This document shows, piece by piece, positions 1-6,089 of a DNA stretch of 23,325 nt. The translations under genes and the position numbers were made by a program. How positions within the stretch are numbered: position 1 is the first letter of the stretch; every line of letters begins with the position of its first letter. The notes beneath the pieces are model-generated. The model did not search any database and had not been told where the DNA came from. It worked only from the letters and a program-made list of their open reading frames with translations. Location: contig JBHJGV010000074.1 of NCBI GenBank assembly GCA_050331455.1, forward strand, positions 1 to 23,325, written 5' to 3'. This stretch comes from CAYUYV01 sp050331455 (GTDB lineage: Bacteria; Pseudomonadota; Alphaproteobacteria; JAJFIK01).

Positions 1-261
1 CATCGGATAGGGATCGGTCGCCAGAACGCCGGTGACGGAATGGGTCGCGCCGGTCAGCCAGGCGCCGGCGCCGGGGTCGGAGAGATTCGCGGCGACGGCC
101 CAGGCCGCGCCCGTCGAGACGGCGAAGGCGGCGGGCATGGCGGCGAGGAGAAAGCGCCGGTCGACGCGCGGCGCGTCCGCCCAGCCGATGAACATCTCGC
201 GAGGGTTGCGGGTCTTCGGGTCGATGACGCCCTTCGTCAGGTCCGTTCGCGTCTCGGTCAT
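1..261 (-). CDS. Membrane-anchored protein, N-terminal 87 residues (cut by window start)
   Basis: The reading frame is open from the ATG at 261 to the window edge, so only the N-terminus is visible. It starts MTETRTDLTK, has a basic stretch (APRVDRR, about residues 30-36) and then one hydrophobic segment (about 37-58) ending in an Ala-rich stretch, suggesting a signal anchor with the rest outside the cytoplasm. Its ATG overlaps the stop of the upstream Rieske-ferric reductase gene (ATGA, 258-261), so the two are probably translationally coupled. Layout and short matches (an aromatic-Ala-Pro segment before the membrane span, a PG.G.W motif after it, and L..DPYP/LPYP at its visible end) align it with the 262-residue protein at 6090-6878, which occupies the same place in the right-hand module. 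Function is not recognised; the diagnostic Cys/His region of the paralogue would lie outside this window. Confidence 0.75.
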   Translation of the reverse strand, partial: MTETRTDLTKGVIDPKTRNPREMFIGWADAPRVDRRFLLAAMPAAFAVSTGAAWAVAANLSDPGAGAWLTGATHSVTGVLATDPYPM

Positions 262-1379
262 GGGGAATGCTCCAGCGGTTCGCCGCCGGTCGCCGCCGTC
301 GCCGGGGGCTGTTCCGAGGCGACGATGCGGGCCGGCTCGATGCGGGCCGGCTCGGTGCGCGTTCCGGGCGGGTTCGGTTTCGGATCGACGAAGACGACGC
401 CGTTCTCGATACGGACGTTGTAGGTTGCGATCTTCTCGGTGAAAGGCGGCGGCGAGATCCCGTCATCCGGGCGATATTGCCAGCCATGCCAGGGACAGGT
501 GATGCAGCCGTCGACGATCCGCCCTTCGCCGAGGGGGCCGTTCTGGTGGCGGCAGACATTGGTGACCGCCGAGACCTTGCCGTCATAGCGGAAGACGGCG
601 ACGCGCTCGCCGCCGGGGAGCGGGGCGATGACGGCGCGGTCCTCGGGGATCGCGTCCGCGCGGCCGATCTCGATCCAGCCCTCGCGGCGCGCCGCGCGCA
701 TGCCGCTGTCGGCGGCCCATTCCCTCAGTCCCGTGACGAGATGGAGCCCCGCGACAAGGGCGAAGGCGCCGAAGGTCAGCACCGGATAGAGCGCGGCTTT
801 CTCCGTATAGAGAGCGCCGAACGTAATGTGGAGGACGAGAAGCCCATAGGCCGGATAGACCAGCATGTGGAGCGCCTTCCAGACGGGGGCGGAAAGATTA
901 TTGAGCCAGAAATCATGGCTCGTCGCCGCCATCAGGAAAAGAACGAGGAGCGCGACCATCCCGAAGATCTCGAAGGGAAATCCGGGGATCGCGTCATATT
1001 CGGAATTGCTGACGAGGAGCGAGACGAGCGGGCTGATCGGTCCGCCGCCATGGTACCAGAGCGTTGAAAGCCCTGCATGGGCCAGCGCCACGAAGAACGT
1101 CAGGACGCCGAGATGGCGGCGATTATAGAGAAAGGTGTTGAACCGCGGCGACAATCTTGCGAGCGGCCCGATGGCGAGGAGCATCGTCAGCATGGTGAAG
1201 GCTGCGACCCCGAGCGCGCGGATCATCAGCACCACGGGGTCCGCCGTGTGGCCCGTCGGATGGGGGCGCAGGCCGATCAGGACGAAGACGATCAGGAACG
1301 CGGCGAGCGCGGCGAAGATGTAAAGGTCATAGGCGATCTTGTTTTTGTTCCACTGAACCGCCTGGTATTGGTGACCCAT
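258..1379 (-). CDS. Ferric-reductase-like (YedZ/MsrQ-type) heme b membrane domain fused to Rieske [2Fe-2S] domain, left copy
   Basis: This 373-residue protein has about six hydrophobic segments in residues 18-215, followed by a C-terminal Rieske domain (about 230-335). Candidate heme ligands are His101 (in ALAH), His171 (in KALH) and His184 (in LVLH), the spacing expected of ferric-reductase-like transmembrane domains such as YedZ/MsrQ. The Rieske cluster ligands are Cys276-x-His278 and Cys295-x2-His298 (CRH and CPWH). The architecture implies electron transfer between a membrane heme pair and a [2Fe-2S] centre; the direction and partner are inferred. It is collinear, with heme ligands at identical residue numbers, with the protein at 5006-6067; hand comparison of the first 190 residues gives about 55% identity. 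The ~35-residue C-terminal tail is Pro-rich with a repeated T/I-EPAR motif. The ATG at 1379 overlaps the stop of the upstream small gene by 1 bp. Confidence 0.88.
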   Translation of the reverse strand: MGHQYQAVQWNKNKIAYDLYIFAALAAFLIVFVLIGLRPHPTGHTADPVVLMIRALGVAAFTMLTMLLAIGPLARLSPRFNTFLYNRRHLGVLTFFVALAHAGLSTLWYHGGGPISPLVSLLVSNSEYDAIPGFPFEIFGMVALLVLFLMAATSHDFWLNNLSAPVWKALHMLVYPAYGLLVLHITFGALYTEKAALYPVLTFGAFALVAGLHLVTGLREWAADSGMRAARREGWIEIGRADAIPEDRAVIAPLPGGERVAVFRYDGKVSAVTNVCRHQNGPLGEGRIVDGCITCPWHGWQYRPDDGISPPPFTEKIATYNVRIENGVVFVDPKPNPPGTRTEPARIEPARIVASEQPPATAATGGEPLEHSP

Positions 1380-1522
1380 TATCGCGTCCCCTCGATGAAT
1401 GGCGGTAGCGCGCTCGTCCGCGCCTGCGGCGCCAGCGACAGGGCGTAGACCGCAAAGCCGAGCGTCGCCGGGGCGAGGAGCGCCCAGACCAGAAGATGCA
1501 TGCGGCGGTGGGGTTTTCGCAT
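1379..1522 (-). CDS. Small single-span membrane protein (47 residues), left copy
   Basis: A short frame starts MRKPHRRMHLLVWALL and ends with TAA at 1379-1381, overlapping the next ATG by one base. An AGGAAA ribosome site lies about 6 bases before the ATG. The basic N-terminus (R/H-rich) followed by one hydrophobic span (about 9-29) predicts a one-pass protein with the N-terminus inside. Its matching partner at 4826-4978 has the same basic-HR-hydrophobic layout (MRRSQRRAHVILWAII) in the same gene order, which is the main reason to call so short a frame real. Function unknown; a small subunit or assembly factor of the membrane redox module is a guess from position. Confidence 0.7.
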   Translation of the reverse strand: MRKPHRRMHLLVWALLAPATLGFAVYALSLAPQARTSALPPFIEGTR

Positions 1523-1531
1523 GGGACTTTC

Positions 1532-1762
1532 CTATTCCGTCGGCGCGTTGATCTTGCGGAAGGAAAAGATCCGCACGAGGATCGCCGGCCAGAGCCCGAC
1601 GGCGCCGGGGAGGATGATCAGCCGGAACAAGGGGCCCGATCCTTCCGCCGCATGGTCAAGGCGATGGGCGCCGAAGAATACGAAGCCGAGCCCGATAACG
1701 AGCCCGACGCCGAAATAGGCCCCGACCGCCAGCCAGATCATTTCCGCCAATTCAATCGTCAT
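1532..1762 (-). CDS. Small two-span membrane protein (76 residues), left copy
   Basis: The chosen start is the ATG at 1762 (MTIELAEM), preceded by AGGCGGG. A longer frame begins at 1834, but its first 24 residues are Arg/Lys-rich, have no counterpart in the paralogue and would run into the divergent promoter region. Two hydrophobic segments (about 8-30 and 45-63) are joined by a short polar loop with HRLD. Conserved blocks shared with the protein at 4605-4829 are GAYFGVGLV in the first span and L-I-x-PGA-x-x-LWP in the second. It is the first gene of the left, minus-strand operon. I recognise no characterised homologue; the paired conservation suggests a structural subunit of the heme/Rieske module. 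Confidence 0.78.
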   Translation of the reverse strand: MTIELAEMIWLAVGAYFGVGLVIGLGFVFFGAHRLDHAAEGSGPLFRLIILPGAVGLWPAILVRIFSFRKINAPTE

Positions 1763-1819
1763 GCGCCCGCCTGGAACACCGCTTTTCCGTCGACGCATTG
1801 ATTGTGATTTGCCTTCAGG

Positions 1820-1850
1820 GAAATTGCAAAACACGATGTTCGCAAATTTC
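1820..1850. promoter_or_regulatory. Nested inverted repeat in the divergent promoter region
   Basis: The 109 bp between the divergent starts at 1762 and 1872 are locally AT-rich. They contain an inverted repeat with outer arms GAAATTGC / GCAAATTTC (one extra A) and inner arms AACA-CGA-TGTT. Its position between two divergent operons suggests an operator that could control both. No regulator gene is adjacent. I could not assign firm -35/-10 boxes. Basis: the repeat is seen directly; its role is inferred. Confidence 0.35.
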
Positions 1851-1871
1851 TCGGGGCGAGGGACTTAAGGC

Positions 1872-3986
1872 ATGTCAAAAGGGTTTTTCGGCTGGTTTTC
1901 GGGCGGCCGGCGCGAGGATGCGCGCGATTCCGGCGATGGCGCGCGGCGGGCGTCGGCGCACGCCCGGACGGGAGGAAAAAGAGCCATGGCCACAAATACC
2001 GAAACCGCCGGCGACGGCCTCGAATGGTTCAAGGTCGCCGAACCGAACCAGCTGCCCGAGGGCCGCGTCATCTCGGTGACGGCGGGCGTCAAGACCGTCG
2101 CGCTCGTCCATTTCGACGGCCGGTACGCGGCGATGGACAATCGCTGCCCCCACCAGGGCGGCCCGCTCGGCGAGGGCTCCATCGAAAAAGGCGTCGACGG
2201 CCAGTGCTGGCTGCGTTGCCCGTGGCATGGCTGGGACTTCGATCCGCTGACGGGCAAGCCGCCGGGGGGCCATGAAGACACCGGCCAGACGATGTATGAA
2301 GTCGAGGCCCGCGCCGACGGGATCTATGTCGGCGTCGCGCCCGAGCCCGCCCACGTCCAGGACGTCTCCGACGTCATGGTCGCGACCATGGTCAACTGGG
2401 GCCTGAAGCGCGTCTTCGGCATGGTGGGCCACTCCAATCTCGGCCTGGCGGAAGCCTTCCGCAAGCGCGAGGCGGCGGGCGACATCTCTTACGTCGGCAT
2501 CCGCCATGAAGGCGCTGCATCCTTTGCGTGCTCCGGCTATGCGAAGCTGACGGGCCGGCCGGCGGCGTGTTTCTCCATCGCCGGGCCCGGCGCGACGAAC
2601 CTGATGACCGGGCTCTGGGACGCGAAGGTCGACCGCGCGCCGGTTCTCGCCCTGACGGGCCAGGTCCAGACGCAGGTGTTCTCGCCTTTCGCCTTCCAGG
2701 ACATCGACCTCCTCGCCGCGTTCAAGCCCGTCGCCGCCTTCAGCCACATGGCGCTGCCGGATTCCAATCCCGGCGAGCTGGCGGGCCTTGCGATGAAGAC
2801 GGCCCTCGTCGAGCGCGACGTCGCCCATCTCGTTTTCCCGGATGATGTCCAGACCATCAAGAAGTCGGACGCGAATCCCGGCTCGCCGAAAGGCCGCATG
2901 GCGAGCGTGCAGGTCGCCCCGGCCCCGGACGCCTTGGACGACGCCGCTGCGGCGATCGCCGGCGCCCGCCGACCGATGATCATCGTCGGCTACGGCGCCC
3001 GGGACGCCATGGACGCCGTTACCGCCCTCGCCGAGCATCTGCGCGCGCCGGTCGCGACGACCTTCAAGGGCAAGGGCCTCATCTCCGACACGCACCCGCT
3101 CGCCGCCGGCGTCCTCGGACGGTCGGGCACGCCCATCGCCTCCTGGTTCATGAACGAGTGCGACCTCATCATCGCGCTGGGCTCGTCCTTCTCCCACCAC
3201 ACCGGGATCGAACCGTCGAAACCCATCGTCCAGATCGATTTCGACCGGATGCATCTCGGCAAGGGCCACCCGGTCGCCGTCCCCGTCTGGGGCGAGTTGT
3301 CCGTCGCGCTGCCGATGCTGCGCGAGCGCCTGCGGTCGCCGAAGGCCGTCGACCATCGCGGCGAGATCGCCGAGCGCTGGGGCATCTGGCGGCGCGAGAA
3401 GGAAAGCCGCCTCGGCGATGATCGCGGGCGCGGCGTCTCCGCCGCCTCGCTCTTCGCGGCGATGACGAACGTCGTCCCGGCGGACGCGGTCATGCCCGTC
3501 GACGTCGGCAACAACACTTATTCCTTCGGGCGCTATTTCGAGCCCTGCGGGCAACGGATCCTGATGTCGGGCTATCTCGGCTCCATCGGCTTCGGCTTCC
3601 CCGCCGCCATGGGCGCCTGGGCCGCGGTCCAAGCCGGCCTCGCGCCGGGTGCAGCGAACCGCAAGGTGGTTTCGATTAGTGGCGACGGTGGATTTGGTCA
3701 GTATATGGGCGAATTCACCACTGCCGTGAAATATGGCATGGCCATTACCCATATTCTGCTCAACAACAGCGAGCTGGGCAAAATCTCTAAGGAGCAGCGG
3801 GCCGGGCAATGGCCGGTCTGGCAGACGGGCCTGCACAACCCTTCTTTTGCGGATTTTGCCACCTTGTGCGGCGGGCTCGGGCTTCGCGTGACCCGCACGG
3901 AGGAATTGCAGGACGCCATGGCCCGGGCGCTGACCCATCCGGGACCGTCCCTCGTGGAAATCATCCAGGACGTGGAGCTGATATGA
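1872..3986 (+). CDS. Rieske [2Fe-2S] domain fused to pyruvate-oxidase/acetolactate-synthase-type TPP enzyme
   Basis: This 704-residue protein has an N-terminal Rieske domain (about 51-157; ligands Cys92-x-His94 and Cys116-x2-His119), then a full three-domain TPP enzyme (about 163-704). The TPP N-terminal domain carries the catalytic Glu213 in RHEGAASFACSGYA. A central domain (about 320-470) has the GSSFS and IVQIDFDR blocks. The C-terminal TPP/Mg2+ motif is GDG at 604-606 ending in NN at 631-632, the same length as in E. coli PoxB. A PoxB-like C-terminal membrane extension is absent. The expected reaction is decarboxylation or oxidation of a 2-oxo acid or acyl-donor substrate; the Rieske domain would take electrons. 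Substrate and FAD dependence cannot be read. Alternative start: ATG at 1986 has the better GGAGG site; the extra 38 residues (MSKGFFGWFSGG...) are basic. The stop overlaps the next ATG (ATGA). Val codons switch from mainly GTC to mainly GTG at about 3660. Confidence 0.9.
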   Translation: MSKGFFGWFSGGRREDARDSGDGARRASAHARTGGKRAMATNTETAGDGLEWFKVAEPNQLPEGRVISVTAGVKTVALVHFDGRYAAMDNRCPHQGGPLGEGSIEKGVDGQCWLRCPWHGWDFDPLTGKPPGGHEDTGQTMYEVEARADGIYVGVAPEPAHVQDVSDVMVATMVNWGLKRVFGMVGHSNLGLAEAFRKREAAGDISYVGIRHEGAASFACSGYAKLTGRPAACFSIAGPGATNLMTGLWDAKVDRAPVLALTGQVQTQVFSPFAFQDIDLLAAFKPVAAFSHMALPDSNPGELAGLAMKTALVERDVAHLVFPDDVQTIKKSDANPGSPKGRMASVQVAPAPDALDDAAAAIAGARRPMIIVGYGARDAMDAVTALAEHLRAPVATTFKGKGLISDTHPLAAGVLGRSGTPIASWFMNECDLIIALGSSFSHHTGIEPSKPIVQIDFDRMHLGKGHPVAVPVWGELSVALPMLRERLRSPKAVDHRGEIAERWGIWRREKESRLGDDRGRGVSAASLFAAMTNVVPADAVMPVDVGNNTYSFGRYFEPCGQRILMSGYLGSIGFGFPAAMGAWAAVQAGLAPGAANRKVVSISGDGGFGQYMGEFTTAVKYGMAITHILLNNSELGKISKEQRAGQWPVWQTGLHNPSFADFATLCGGLGLRVTRTEELQDAMARALTHPGPSLVEIIQDVELI

Positions 3987-4618
3987 TCGGCACACGATCC
4001 ATATCCGCATTGAGTATCGGCCTCGTCCTTGCGGCCCTCTACGGTGTGCTGGTCCTGCCCGGCGTGATTGCGGCTCTGGCTGTGTGGGCCGAACTGGGCA
4101 CGGTGCGGCTGGCCCTCGACTGGCCGCTGGCACGCAGTCTGCCGCTCGCCGGCGCCCTGGACCCGGTCACTCTGGCAAAACTGCCCGTGCTCGACCTGGA
4201 TCTGGCCCGCGGCCTGCCGGTTTCGCGCTCCTACACCGTGTCCCTGGCACAATTGGCGCTCTCCGGCGTCCTGGCTGTGCTGATTGCCGCGACGGGGGCC
4301 CGTGCTCTCGCTACGGGATCGCGGATGCTGGGTCTTGTGGCCCTGGCGGGCCTGCCCGTCGCCATGGCGCCAGGCCTGCTCGGCCATTGCGTGGGCGAAG
4401 AGGAAGCGGGCGGCCTGTTCCTGCTCCTTGGTCTTGGTGCGGAGGACGCAGCGGCATTCGCCGGCGTTTCGCCGTGGCTCCAGGGCGCCTTCGGCTTCGT
4501 GCTGACCGCACGGATGATCCATGGCGCAGGCCAGGGCCCGCCCTCCCGGAAACCGCCGGACTTTATCCCTGTAAGCCCAGACTTTATCCCTGTAAGGACG
4601 GCCCATGTCGACCGGTGA
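3983..4618 (+). CDS. Membrane protein of unknown function (211 residues), right operon only
   Basis: The start ATG at 3983 overlaps the stop of the Rieske-TPP gene (ATGA), so co-translation is likely. Hydrophobic segments lie at about 8-38, 84-104, 112-130 and, more weakly, 142-150 and 160-172. Between the first two is an amphipathic stretch with repeated L-D-[LW] motifs (about 49-75), which could sit in the periplasm. The C-terminus (about 180-211) is polar and carries the duplicated pentapeptide DFIPV encoded by a 17-bp direct repeat, which looks like an acquired tail. It overlaps the next gene by 14 bp. No counterpart is seen in the left module. I recognise no family. Position suggests a membrane docking partner for the soluble Rieske-TPP enzyme, but this is only inference. 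Confidence 0.72.
   Translation: MIGTRSISALSIGLVLAALYGVLVLPGVIAALAVWAELGTVRLALDWPLARSLPLAGALDPVTLAKLPVLDLDLARGLPVSRSYTVSLAQLALSGVLAVLIAATGARALATGSRMLGLVALAGLPVAMAPGLLGHCVGEEEAGGLFLLLGLGAEDAAAFAGVSPWLQGAFGFVLTARMIHGAGQGPPSRKPPDFIPVSPDFIPVRTAHVDR
4559..4596 (+). repeat. 17-bp direct repeat (gactttatccctgtaag), two copies, 21-bp period
   Basis: Identical 17-mers occur at 4559-4575 and 4580-4596, separated by 4 bp. They are AT-richer than everything around them. Read in frame they encode PDFIPVSPDFIPV at the C-terminal end of the preceding membrane protein; on the other strand they read as YRDKVWAYRDKV. The second copy ends 8 bp before the ATG of the next gene (4605), so the repeat also forms that gene's upstream leader. 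Confidence 0.85.
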
Positions 4619-4829
4619 ACTGATCGTGACCGCTCTTGGCGCCTATTTCGGCGTCGGCCTCGTTTTCGCACTGGCCTTCGTGACCCTGGGCCTCGCCCGG
4701 GTCGATCCCAATGCCGTGGGCGCCAAGACCGTGGTGCGCGTCCTTTTGATCCCCGGCGCGATGGCGCTGTGGCCCCTCATGGCTGTCCACTGGGCCCGGG
4801 GCGGCATCCAAGCGGACCATCCGTCATGA
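4605..4829 (+). CDS. Small two-span membrane protein (74 residues), right copy
   Basis: Starts MSTGELIVTALGAYFGVGLV and shares with the 1532-1762 product the first-span block GAYFGVGLV, a loop with a basic residue followed by xD (ARVD versus HRLD), and the second-span block LLIPGA-x-ALWP. Length is nearly the same (74 versus 76). It overlaps the 211-residue gene by 14 bp and the following small gene by 4 bp (ATGA, 4826-4829). An AAGGA site precedes the ATG by about 6 bases. Function unknown; conservation of both sequence and gene order in two modules argues for a fixed role in the membrane complex. Confidence 0.82.
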   Translation: MSTGELIVTALGAYFGVGLVFALAFVTLGLARVDPNAVGAKTVVRVLLIPGAMALWPLMAVHWARGGIQADHPS

Positions 4830-4978
4830 GACGATCCCAGCGCCGAGCGCATGTCATTCTCTGGGCGATCATCCTGCCCCTGACCGCCGCGGGCATCGTG
4901 CTGGCCCTCCAGGCGAGGCGCCCCATGCCCATCGTCCCGGAGAGCGAGGGCTTCGCCCGGCCCGATCGGCCCCGCTGA
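4826..4978 (+). CDS. Small single-span membrane protein (50 residues), right copy
   Basis: A short frame starts MRRSQRRAHVILWAIILP and ends TGA at 4976-4978. It has a basic N-terminus, one hydrophobic span (about 9-28) and a Pro/Arg-rich tail. The ATG overlaps the previous stop (ATGA), a strong sign of translational coupling. It matches the 47-residue product at 1379-1522 in layout, the [RQ]-x-HR/RAH-x-x-x-W start and position before the Rieske-ferric reductase gene. Function unknown. Confidence 0.72.
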   Translation: MRRSQRRAHVILWAIILPLTAAGIVLALQARRPMPIVPESEGFARPDRPR

Positions 4979-5005
4979 GACATTCCCCTTCGAGAGGTAG
5001 AGCCC

Positions 5006-6067
5006 ATGGCCGTCGGCTACCAAGCGGTTCTGTGGAACCCGTTCAAGAAAAAATACGACCTCGCGCTGGCTGCCGGCGTGATCCTCTATATCGGGGCGTT
5101 CATGGGGGTGTCGGTCCTGACCACGCCGCCCGGTCAGGAGATATCCCCGCCCATCCTGATCATTCGGGCGCTTGGCACCTGTGCCTTCCTGATGCTGACC
5201 ATCGTTCTCTCGATCGGTCCCCTCGCCCGGCTGCATCCGTTTTTTCTGCCGCTCCTCTATAATCGCAGGCATTTCGGCGTGACCACGTTTTTCATTGCCC
5301 TAGCCCATGCCTTTATTGCCACGGGGTGGTATCACGGCTTCGGCTCGGTCAATCCAATCGTCTCCCTGTTCACCAGCAGCGCCGACTACAGCACCGTCGC
5401 GACGGTGCCGTTCGAGGTGTTCGGCGTGGCGGCTTTTTTGATTCTGTTCGTGCTCGCGGCCACGAGCCACGATTTCTGGCTGGCCAATCTGTCGCCACCG
5501 GTGTGGAAAGCCCTGCACATGATGGTGTACGGCGCCTTCGGAGCGCTCGGCCTGCATATCGCCCTCGGCATCCTCCAGGACGAGACCAGCCCGCTTTACG
5601 CGTGGATCCTGGGCACCGGCGTCGCCTGGGTCGGCGGTCTGCATCTGACGGCGGGCCTGCGCCAGTGGATGCGCGACAGCGCGGTCATTCTGCCCGGAAA
5701 CGAGTGGCAGGCGGTGGGGGCGCCGTCCGACATCGCGGACAATCGGGCGCGAATCCTCCAGATCGAAGGCGGCGACAGCATCGCCGTGTTCCGCTACGGG
5801 GACCGGATCTCGGCGGTCAGCAATCTGTGTGCCCACCAGAACGGACCGCTGGGCGAAGGCAAGATCATTGACGGCTGCATCACGTGTCCCTGGCACGGGT
5901 ATCAATATAAGCCCGACAGCGGACAATCGCCGCCGCCCTTCCAGGAAAAGATCGCGACCTATCGCGTGCGGATCGATCAGGGCACGGTCTATGTCCATCC
6001 CGCCCCCCTGCCCCCGGGCACGCCCACGCCGCCGGCGGTCATCCCGTCCGCCCTGATGCCGGCCTGA
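5006..6067 (+). CDS. Ferric-reductase-like (YedZ/MsrQ-type) heme b membrane domain fused to Rieske [2Fe-2S] domain, right copy
   Basis: This 353-residue protein is collinear with the 258-1379 product. Hydrophobic segments cover about 18-215. Candidate heme ligands His101, His171 and His184 sit at exactly the same residue numbers as in the left copy. The Rieske domain (about 233-333) has Cys275-x-His277 and Cys294-x2-His297 in CAH and CPWH contexts. The block YNRRHFGV before His101 and the block SHDFWLANLS before the second histidine are strongly conserved between copies. The start ATG follows GAGAGGTAG. The 27-bp gap from the preceding stop is short, consistent with one operon from 1872 to 6878. 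Predicted role: membrane electron transfer between the Rieske-TPP enzyme and a quinone, cytochrome or reductase partner; direction unproven. Confidence 0.9.
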   Translation: MAVGYQAVLWNPFKKKYDLALAAGVILYIGAFMGVSVLTTPPGQEISPPILIIRALGTCAFLMLTIVLSIGPLARLHPFFLPLLYNRRHFGVTTFFIALAHAFIATGWYHGFGSVNPIVSLFTSSADYSTVATVPFEVFGVAAFLILFVLAATSHDFWLANLSPPVWKALHMMVYGAFGALGLHIALGILQDETSPLYAWILGTGVAWVGGLHLTAGLRQWMRDSAVILPGNEWQAVGAPSDIADNRARILQIEGGDSIAVFRYGDRISAVSNLCAHQNGPLGEGKIIDGCITCPWHGYQYKPDSGQSPPPFQEKIATYRVRIDQGTVYVHPAPLPPGTPTPPAVIPSALMPA

Positions 6068-6089
6068 GACCCCATTCCGGAGACGCGCC

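Noticed and set aside
1875..4133. A 752-codon open frame on the minus strand opposite the Rieske-TPP gene
   Set aside because: It mirrors the codon phase of the real gene in high-GC DNA, is Arg/Asp/Gly-rich and has no recognisable domain, while the plus strand carries complete Rieske and TPP motifs.
4559..4596. Resemblance of the direct repeat (on the minus strand TTACAGGGATAA) to a homing-endonuclease site
   Set aside because: The similarity to the I-SceI site is short and partial, and no endonuclease or intron is present.
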